Positions 6,152 through 11,556 of a DNA stretch of 11,556 nucleotides are shown here, one piece after another. The notes beneath the pieces are model-generated. The model was not told where the DNA came from. It worked only from the letters and a program-made list of their open reading frames with translations, and did not search any database. Both the position numbers and the translations under genes were made by a program. The stretch comes from Actinomycetes bacterium (lineage in GTDB: Bacteria; Actinomycetota; Actinomycetes; Propionibacteriales; Nocardioidaceae), in assembly GCA_029779385.1 (NCBI GenBank), contig JAKPAQ010000332.1:1-11556 (forward strand), in the 5' to 3' direction. Position 1 is the stretch's first letter. The number at the start of each line of letters is the position of its first letter.

Positions 6152-6911
6152 CCTAGCGCCCTATGTCCAAGCGTGGAAGTCTGCGGCCGAAGCGATCCTG
6201 TCGCTCGACCACGACGACTGGCAGATCCCGACCGACCTGCCCGGCTGGACCGCACACGACGTCCTCGCGCACCTTGTTCACCTAGAGCGGGTAATCCTCG
6301 AAGGCGACAGTCAAACCGTCGGCACTAACGTCGTGCCCGCCGACTATACGAACGCCGGCGTCGAAGCGTTGCGAGACGTCCCGACGGCTCAACTTCGCAG
6401 CGACTTGGCTGACCTCATTCGGCTGCGCTCAGCAGACTTGATCGAACTGCCTGATCCGAACGCGCCCGCGACGAACGCGCCGGCGAACGCCAACTGGACT
6501 TGGGAGACTGCGCTTCGAAATCGCGCCATCGACATGTGGATGCATGAACAGGACCTGCGCCGCGCGTTCGATATTCCCGGCGGGCTGGACTCGCTCGGTG
6601 CCCACGTCACAACCTTGACCTTCGCCAGCGCCTTGGGCTTCGTACTCGCCAAAAAGGCCGGCGCCAAGCCCGGGACCGTGGTTCGCTGGCTCGTCACGGG
6701 ACCAGTCGCAGTTGACTCAACGATCGGCGTCGGCGACGACGGCCGCGCCCGCCCAACCGATCAACCGGCCGAAGTCACCCTAACGATGGACACGGAGGCG
6801 TTTGCACTGCTAACTGGTGGACGCCGAGGTCGCGAGTCGGTCTCTGTTCAGGTCGCTGGCGACGCGGCTCTTGGTGAGCAGGTCCTAGCCGCGATGACGC
6901 TAACGACCTAA
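6144..6911 (+). CDS. MDMPI (mycothiol-dependent maleylpyruvate isomerase-like) family protein
   Basis: A 255-residue protein. LPGWTAHDVLAHLVHLE (32-48) and RAIDMWMHEQDLRRAF (127-142) are the signature metal-binding helices of the MDMPI/DinB-like four-helix fold; a C-terminal SCP2-like domain of about 90 residues follows, as in full-length family members. In the characterised Corynebacterium maleylpyruvate isomerase zinc is held by His, Glu and His. Here these map to His43, Asp130 and His134, so Glu is replaced by Asp. The family includes mycothiol-dependent enzymes, but many members have no known reaction and this one is not near aromatic-degradation genes, so maleylpyruvate should not be assumed as substrate. 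ATG 6144 is chosen over TTG 6138 because AAAGGA (6130-6135) lies 8 nt upstream. It overlaps the preceding gene by 8 bases and the next by 1. Confidence 0.9.
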   Translation: MTDLAPYVQAWKSAAEAILSLDHDDWQIPTDLPGWTAHDVLAHLVHLERVILEGDSQTVGTNVVPADYTNAGVEALRDVPTAQLRSDLADLIRLRSADLIELPDPNAPATNAPANANWTWETALRNRAIDMWMHEQDLRRAFDIPGGLDSLGAHVTTLTFASALGFVLAKKAGAKPGTVVRWLVTGPVAVDSTIGVGDDGRARPTDQPAEVTLTMDTEAFALLTGGRRGRESVSVQVAGDAALGEQVLAAMTLTT

Positions 6912-7717
6912 TGCTTATCCGGCCGCCGAAGGTGCTCAACGCCGCCGTGAAGCAGGCGCGTCGATTGCTGTCGGTCGTGGGCCGAAGCGGCGGCGAAACC
7001 CCGCAGCCATTCGCCGCCACCGGCCAGGTCGATTCCCTGGGGCCAGAGGTGTTGGCTCGGTTTGAGGCCCGGCTCGACCGGCTTAGCCCGGCCGAACGGC
7101 AGCGCCTTGATCCGACCAACCACCCGAGATCGTTTCGCCAACCCGACGAAGTCTCCTGCGGAGCAACGTGCTTAGTCGTCGCAAGGGCAATCAACGATCC
7201 GCCGTACGCGCTCTGGTTGACGACCGGCTACGACGCTCGGACAAACTCGACCGATCCGGCCGAAAGCGCCGAACGTATTACTGCCGAGATCGGCCGGATG
7301 CACAAACAGATCACGTCAGTTCGCGACCACGACGGCGACCCGCAGGTGCCCTGGCTGCGACTAATCGGCACCGCGCCGTGGGCGGCGGCCCGGCAGATGT
7401 ACGGCGCGACTGGCGCGTCGGGAACCCCCGGAATCTCCTACCGAGCCCACACCATTTATCCGAGTGAACTGGAATCAGAGTTCGACCTGATCGTCGCGGC
7501 GGTCAAGACCGGACAGGTTTTGCCGCTGTATGTCGGCAGTCAATTGCGGCCCGGCCACGTCGTCTTGATCACGGCCGTGATCGACGACCAGACCCTCCAA
7601 GTTTTTGAACCGGCCGCAGGCACGATGAAGCGAGTGACCAAAGTGAGTTTCGCGGAATCGAACCTGGCGCTGGCAGGTTGGAATACCGCCTGGTTCGTTA
7701 TCTTGCCGCGAACGTGA
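6911..7717 (+). CDS. papain/C39-like cysteine peptidase-fold protein, intracellular
   Basis: A 268-residue protein with no signal peptide or membrane span. RQPDEVSCGATC (76-87) has a Gln77/Cys83 pair six residues apart, the spacing of the oxyanion Gln and nucleophile Cys in papain-fold peptidases. RPGHVVLITAV (213-223) supplies His216, and VFEPAAG (231-237) puts Glu233 where C39-type peptidases carry Asp-Pro. A complete Cys-His-acid triad is therefore plausible. The first 75 residues are a charged, helical region of unknown role. The gene begins in a TAATG overlap with the MDMPI-like gene and has no ribosome binding site of its own, so translation is probably coupled. It could be a peptidase, a deamidase/transglutaminase-like enzyme, or an acyltransferase of the same fold. 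No candidate substrate with a double-glycine leader is visible in the window. The fold call is from motifs only. Confidence 0.82.
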   Translation: MLIRPPKVLNAAVKQARRLLSVVGRSGGETPQPFAATGQVDSLGPEVLARFEARLDRLSPAERQRLDPTNHPRSFRQPDEVSCGATCLVVARAINDPPYALWLTTGYDARTNSTDPAESAERITAEIGRMHKQITSVRDHDGDPQVPWLRLIGTAPWAAARQMYGATGASGTPGISYRAHTIYPSELESEFDLIVAAVKTGQVLPLYVGSQLRPGHVVLITAVIDDQTLQVFEPAAGTMKRVTKVSFAESNLALAGWNTAWFVILPRT

Positions 7718-7739
7718 GTCGGCCCTATTTCCTCTGGAG

Positions 7740-9002
7740 CTAAGGCTTGTGGCCCCACCTGTCGGGGTCGTCGAGCTTCCTGCGTGCGCGAGTCTTCTGC
7801 CGGTAGCGCCAGATCTGAATTAGCCCGATCGTCCATAGGACGTATTGGAAACTCATCGCCTGAATGTAGTTGCGGTCGGTGAAGTCCAAGATCAAACCGA
7901 TCGCGATCACCAAGATGAGGCTCGCGAAAAAGCCGCCTTGGTTGACGATCCCGGTTGCGCTGGCGAGCCGGTCGAGTGGGTTTGAGGAGCGCGCATAGTC
8001 GAAGCCGATCATCGAGGCCGGGCCGCCCACGCCGGCGACGATCACCAGCACGACCAGCAGCCAACTCGGCGCATCGCCTGGCCAGCACAAGACCAGCGTC
8101 CAAACGGCAACGATCGACAAGATGATGCCGATTACCAAGGACGAGCGGTGCCACGGGTAGACGACGATTAGCCGCCCAAGAATCGGCCCCGAAAGCATGA
8201 CCGCGACCACCATCACCGACAGCAGCACGCCAGCGAATTCCGCCGAGGCGTGCTCGCTTTCGACGAAGAACGGGAACCCCCACAACAGGCCGAGCACCGT
8301 CGCGCTGAATTGAGTGGTGAAGTGCACCCAAAACCCCAACCGGGTGCCCGGCTGACTCCATGACGCGGTCAAGCTTGTGCGGATGCGCGACCACGACATT
8401 GCCGGGCCTCGCACCGATTTCGTTCCGGGCTCATCGTGCACGAACAGCATGACGAGTACCGTGACCACACCACCGATTGCTGCCGAGATCAGGTAGGCGG
8501 TTGTCCAACCGAAGCTAGCCAGCGCGAACGTCATCGGCGCGGCCGCGAAAACGGCACCCAACTGGCCTACTGGCCCGGTAATCAAAGTCACCTGGGCGAT
8601 CGCGCGGACGGCGAACCACGAGTTGACCAGTCGCAGCAGGCAGACAAAAGTCATCGCATCGCCAACACCAACGAATGCTCGTGCAGTCAGTGCGGTCGCG
8701 AAAGAATCGGCGAACGCAAAGCCGGCCTGGGCGAACGTCAGGATCACCGAGCCGACCAGCATTACCCGCCTCGGCCCGAACCGGTCTACCAACAGGCCGA
8801 CCGGAATCTGCATCCCCGCATAGACGAGCAGTTGCAGCATGACGAAGGTCGACAGTTGCGCCGCAGTGATGTCGAACCGGTCCGCCGCGGCCAACCCGGC
8901 CACCGCCAACGATGACCGGTGAAAAACCGCAACCAAATAGGCGGCCAAGCCGACCCCCCAGACCAGCCACGCTTGGCGAGGGGTCTGCGAAAGGGGGGTC
9001 AC
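7740..9002 (-). CDS. MFS transporter
   Basis: A 420-residue, strongly hydrophobic protein with about 12 predicted transmembrane spans. The MFS motif A between spans 2 and 3 is seen as GLLVDRFGPRR (69-79), and span 4 carries RAFVGVGDAMTFVCLLRLV (108-126), a pattern common in organic-anion and sugar-phosphate type MFS carriers. A basic C-terminal tail (RYRQKTRARRK) follows the last span. The substrate cannot be read from the sequence. The GTG start has no ribosome binding site but lies 6 nt after TAGACT. It follows the branched-chain dehydrogenase operon on the same strand by 40 nt, so read-through from that operon is possible; export or import of branched-chain acids is only a guess. It converges on the cysteine peptidase-like gene with 22 nt between stops and no hairpin. 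Confidence 0.92.
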   Translation of the reverse strand: MTPLSQTPRQAWLVWGVGLAAYLVAVFHRSSLAVAGLAAADRFDITAAQLSTFVMLQLLVYAGMQIPVGLLVDRFGPRRVMLVGSVILTFAQAGFAFADSFATALTARAFVGVGDAMTFVCLLRLVNSWFAVRAIAQVTLITGPVGQLGAVFAAAPMTFALASFGWTTAYLISAAIGGVVTVLVMLFVHDEPGTKSVRGPAMSWSRIRTSLTASWSQPGTRLGFWVHFTTQFSATVLGLLWGFPFFVESEHASAEFAGVLLSVMVVAVMLSGPILGRLIVVYPWHRSSLVIGIILSIVAVWTLVLCWPGDAPSWLLVVLVIVAGVGGPASMIGFDYARSSNPLDRLASATGIVNQGGFFASLILVIAIGLILDFTDRNYIQAMSFQYVLWTIGLIQIWRYRQKTRARRKLDDPDRWGHKP

Positions 9003-9008
9003 CGACCC

Positions 9009-9014
9009 AGTCTA
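9009..9014 (-). promoter_or_regulatory. -10 box of a leaderless promoter for the MFS gene
   Basis: Minus-strand TAGACT, followed by six bases and GTG 9002. TAGACT is a common actinobacterial -10 form. No -35 is evident. It implies that the transporter has its own promoter besides any read-through from the upstream operon. Confidence 0.5.
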
Positions 9015-9042
9015 GGCGCGCGCCGCTGAACGCCCGAATCGG

Positions 9043-10287
9043 TCAGAACGTGAACGCGCGTGCCGGGTCCTCCAACAAGTCGGCCACGTCGCGCAGGAAT
9101 CTGGAGGCCTGCTCGCCGTCGGCTACCCGATGGTCAAACGAAACCGCCAACGTCGTCACCAGTCGGGGTACGACGTCGTCGCCGACGACCCACGGACGTT
9201 TCGCGACTTGACCTAGAGCGAGAATCCCGGACTGACCTGGCGGCAGGATCGGCGTGCCGCCGTCGATCCCGAAGACGCCAACGTTTGTCAGCGTGAAGGT
9301 GCCGCCGGACATTTGCGCCGGCTGCAACTTGCCCGCTCTGGCGGTAGCGACAAGTTCGTCGATCGTCCGGCCCAGCTCAACTAGGGACAGGCGGTCGGCA
9401 TCAGGAACAACCGGCACCACCAGACCGCGCTCGGTCGCCGCCGCGATCCCCAACCCGACGCTCTGAGGAAAATCGATCGCGTCCTCGGCCCAGCGCGCGT
9501 GCAAGTCCGGGGTTCGCGCCAGCGCCAAGCAAATCGCCTTGGCCGCGATCAGTGTTGCGCTGACTTTGACCGACTCGAACTGCCGGTCGACCTTGAGCCG
9601 GTCGACGAGGTTCATCGTTTCGGTCACGTCGATCGTCACCCACTCGGTGACTTGCGGGATCAGCGCGCTGGCGGTCATCGCGGCGGCCGTTGCCTTTCGC
9701 ACCCCAGTTACCGGACGCGAAGTCGCTGCGGTCGGCGGTTGCTCGCTATGGCGCAGCACATCAGTTCTGGTCACGACCGGACCGTCGGCGGACACCGAAG
9801 CTAGGTCGACGCCAAGATCCTTGGCGAGCTTTCGTACCGGCGGTTTCGCCAACACCCGAACCGAACTGGCCGAAACCGACTGGGTCCTGCCGGTGCGGGT
9901 TCGGCGCTTACGTTCGCTCGGCCCATAGCCGACCAGCACGGCCGGCGGCTTGGCGGGCGCTGGCTCTTCGACAACGGACTTGACCGACTCGAGCGCCGCG
10001 CCTTCAGCAGACGCATCTTCACCGGCCGAGTCCTCACTGGCCGAGTCTTCACTGGCCGAACCGATCCGCACAATCGCCGTCCCGACGGCCACGGTCTGAC
10101 CCTCGGAGACCAACAGTTCGGCTACTCGGCCGGCATAAGGACTCGGCAGTTCGACGATCGATTTGGCTGTTTCGATATCAACCAACACGTCGTTGATCTT
10201 CACCTCGTCACCAACCGCCACCCGCCAAGTGACAATCTCGGCTTCGGTCAGGCCCTCGCCAACATCAGGCAAACGAAACTCGCTCAT
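9043..10287 (-). CDS. bkdC: dihydrolipoamide acyltransferase (E2) of a branched-chain 2-oxoacid dehydrogenase complex
   Basis: A 414-residue core enzyme that transfers acyl groups from lipoamide to CoA. Residues 1-76 are one lipoyl domain with DIETAKSIVELPS, Lys42 being the lipoylated lysine. An acidic Ala/Ser/Glu linker follows (77-110), then a basic KRRTRTGR stretch (127-134) and the peripheral subunit-binding domain (about 142-180, VRVLAKPPVRKLAKDLGVDL). The catalytic acyltransferase domain runs from about 190 to the end, with SFDHRVADGEQ giving the HxxxDG motif (His386, Asp390). AAGGAG (10293-10298, minus strand) precedes the ATG by 5 nt. The start overlaps the E1beta stop by one base, so the genes are co-translated. 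A single lipoyl domain is usual for the branched-chain type. No E3 gene follows, so a dihydrolipoamide dehydrogenase encoded elsewhere must serve the complex. Confidence 0.93.
   Translation of the reverse strand: MSEFRLPDVGEGLTEAEIVTWRVAVGDEVKINDVLVDIETAKSIVELPSPYAGRVAELLVSEGQTVAVGTAIVRIGSASEDSASEDSAGEDASAEGAALESVKSVVEEPAPAKPPAVLVGYGPSERKRRTRTGRTQSVSASSVRVLAKPPVRKLAKDLGVDLASVSADGPVVTRTDVLRHSEQPPTAATSRPVTGVRKATAAAMTASALIPQVTEWVTIDVTETMNLVDRLKVDRQFESVKVSATLIAAKAICLALARTPDLHARWAEDAIDFPQSVGLGIAAATERGLVVPVVPDADRLSLVELGRTIDELVATARAGKLQPAQMSGGTFTLTNVGVFGIDGGTPILPPGQSGILALGQVAKRPWVVGDDVVPRLVTTLAVSFDHRVADGEQASRFLRDVADLLEDPARAFTF
10016..10060. repeat. three 15-bp tandem repeats in the E2 linker
   Basis: Units 10016-10030, 10031-10045 and 10046-10060 differ at single bases (consensus TCTTCACTGGCCGAG on the plus strand). 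They encode the pentapeptide SASED, SASED, SAGED in the flexible linker after the lipoyl domain. The repeat stays in frame, so unit gain or loss would only change linker length. Confidence 0.85.
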
Positions 10288-11246
10288 CAGAACTCCTTCG
10301 CCGAGTCGACCGCATCGAGCACTCGCTCAACACTGGGAAGGTGATCGTGCTCGACCCGACATGGCGGGTACGGCAGGTCGTAGCCGGTCACTCGTTGCAC
10401 CGGAGCCTCCAGCGAGTAGAAGCATTCTTGAGTGATCCGCGCCGCCAGTTCGGCACCGAGCCCCAGCGTTTTGGCGGCCTCGTGGACCACCACGGCGCGC
10501 CCCGTTCGGCGCACCGACTCATAGACCGGTTCCAGATCAAGCGGAGACAACGTTCTCAGGTCGATCACTTCGAGTGAGTCTTCGGTCTCCTCTGCCGCCT
10601 GCAGGCAGGTCTTCACCGTCGGCCCATACGCCAAGACCGTCACGTCATCGCCGGCTCGAACCACCCGACTTTCGTGTAGTCCAAGGGCTGGCTCGTCGGT
10701 GATGGTCGCCGAATCCCAGTACCGCTGTTTCGGTTCGAGGAAAACGATCGGGTCGTCGGCGGCAATCGCCTGCTGAATCATCCAGTAGGCGTCGTTCGCG
10801 TTCGACGGGGACACGACCTTCAACCCGGCCGTCATCACGAACTGGGCTTCGGGGCTTTCGGAGTGGTGTTCCACCGCGCCGATGCCGCCGCCGAACGGAA
10901 TCCGGATCACCATTGGTACCGAAACCAGGCCTTCGCTGCGGGCGCGCAACCGAGCCACCTGGCTGACGATCTGGTCGTAGGCCGGGTAGACGAAACCGTC
11001 GAACTGAATCTCAACGACCGGCCGAAACCCGCGATAGGTGAGCCCGACCGAGGCGCCGACTAGGGCCGACTCTGCAAGTGGGGTGTCCATTACGCGGTGC
11101 TCGCCGAAGTCTTTTTGTAGCCCGTCAGTGACCCGAAAGACTCCGCCGAGTCGGCCGATGTCCTCGCCGAGCAGCACCACTTTCGGGTCTGCCTCCATCG
11201 CCGCTCTAAGACCGGCGTTCAACGCCTTTGCGATGCTCAACTCCAT
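10287..11246 (-). CDS. bkdB: E1 component beta subunit, branched-chain 2-oxoacid dehydrogenase
   Basis: A 319-residue subunit, normal length for E1beta, which with E1alpha forms the thiamine-diphosphate-dependent decarboxylase acting on 2-oxo acids from leucine, isoleucine and valine. Visible: GEDIGRLGGVFRVTDGL (27-43), DTPLAESALVG (54-64) with Glu59 as the conserved cofactor-contacting Glu, FDGFVYPAYDQI (82-93), and an EHHSES segment (126-131) with His128 at the active-site edge; a C-terminal transketolase-like domain runs from about 185, with VIDLRTLSPLD near residue 230. GGAGG (11254-11258, minus strand) lies 7 nt before ATG 11246. The gene overlaps the end of E1alpha by 10 bases and E2 by one, so the three subunits are produced together. 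A pyruvate dehydrogenase role is less likely given the E1alpha sequence. Confidence 0.94.
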   Translation of the reverse strand: MELSIAKALNAGLRAAMEADPKVVLLGEDIGRLGGVFRVTDGLQKDFGEHRVMDTPLAESALVGASVGLTYRGFRPVVEIQFDGFVYPAYDQIVSQVARLRARSEGLVSVPMVIRIPFGGGIGAVEHHSESPEAQFVMTAGLKVVSPSNANDAYWMIQQAIAADDPIVFLEPKQRYWDSATITDEPALGLHESRVVRAGDDVTVLAYGPTVKTCLQAAEETEDSLEVIDLRTLSPLDLEPVYESVRRTGRAVVVHEAAKTLGLGAELAARITQECFYSLEAPVQRVTGYDLPYPPCRVEHDHLPSVERVLDAVDSAKEF

Positions 11247-11556
11247 GACGCGACCTCCTGACTCTGGGCAATGAGTTCATCGGGTTCTTCGGCGTAAACG
11301 TGCGCGAACAGGTCCGCCAAATCCGGGTCGGGCAGGTTCTGGCACACCTCGCGCAAGTGTTCGCCCAACTGCTCGGCTTCGGCCTGAACCGCCTCGTCGA
11401 AATCGGCGAAGCCCGAGTCGATTTCACTCAGGTGAAGCCGCAAGCGCAGCAGCGGATCCCGCGCGGCCCAATCGTCGCCCTCGTGACGGTCGCGGTACCT
11501 GCTCGGATCGTCAGAGGTGGTGTGCGCCCCCATCCGGTAGGTGATTGCCTCGATCA
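11237..11556 (-). CDS. bkdA: E1 component alpha subunit, branched-chain 2-oxoacid dehydrogenase (5' part outside window)
   Basis: The last 105 residues of the gene are present; the start lies beyond the right edge. The frame reads IEAITYRMGAHTTSDDPSRYR at its beginning, matching the loop of branched-chain E1alpha (human BCKDHA has YRxGHHSTSDDSSAYR with the regulatory serine and adjacent active-site His). The C-terminal PDLADLFAHVYAEEPDELIAQ segment matches the end of branched-chain rather than pyruvate E1alpha proteins. This is the best evidence in the window that the complex is of the branched-chain type. The subunit binds thiamine diphosphate together with E1beta. The first visible in-frame ATG (11531-11533) is internal to the conserved loop and is not the start. 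Confidence 0.93.
   Translation of the reverse strand, partial: IEAITYRMGAHTTSDDPSRYRDRHEGDDWAARDPLLRLRLHLSEIDSGFADFDEAVQAEAEQLGEHLREVCQNLPDPDLADLFAHVYAEEPDELIAQSQEVASWS

Noticed and set aside
7718..7739. Terminator between the convergent cysteine peptidase-like and MFS genes
   Set aside because: Only 22 nt, and no stem with a T-run could be found on either strand.

Overview
The window looks like the chromosome of a high-GC actinobacterium. The signs are a FadE5-like long acyl-CoA dehydrogenase, a mycothiol-type (MDMPI/DinB-fold) protein, a three-gene branched-chain 2-oxoacid dehydrogenase operon, frequent GTG starts, and several starts that look leaderless, lying 6-7 nt after a TANNNT -10 box. 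No phage, IS element, CRISPR array, tRNA or rRNA is visible. The genus cannot be fixed from the sequence.

Layout. 1-850 (-): epoxide-hydrolase-like alpha/beta hydrolase, cut by the left edge. 874-1623 (+): a crotonase-fold protein that lacks the usual catalytic glutamates. These two are divergent, with only 23 nt between them and overlapping -10 boxes. 1643-2554 (-): LysR-type regulator, convergent with the crotonase. 2647-2757 (+): a 36-residue single-span membrane microprotein with a strong ribosome binding site and its own terminator, facing the LysR gene across a dyad-rich spacer. 2912-4780 (+): FadE5-like acyl-CoA dehydrogenase behind a promoter overlapped by an 11-bp perfect inverted repeat. 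A 20-bp perfect hairpin with a UUCG loop separates it from the convergent gene for a small lipoprotein (4841-5539, -).

5645-7717 (+) is a tightly overlapped three-gene unit: a two-span membrane protein, an MDMPI-like protein, and an intracellular papain/C39-like cysteine-peptidase-fold protein. I do not recognise this combination as a described system, and it is the best candidate for something new here. It converges on an MFS transporter gene (7740-9002, -). The right end is a minus-strand operon encoding E1alpha (partial), E1beta and lipoylated E2 of a branched-chain 2-oxoacid dehydrogenase complex (9043-11556). No E3 gene lies in the window.

Metabolic theme: the acyl-CoA dehydrogenase, the crotonase and the branched-chain complex all handle acyl-CoAs, so the region leans to fatty-acid and branched-chain amino-acid breakdown, although each unit appears to have its own promoter. 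Genes fill the window; the longest gene-free stretch is 2758-2911 (154 nt), which holds a terminator, a promoter and an operator candidate.
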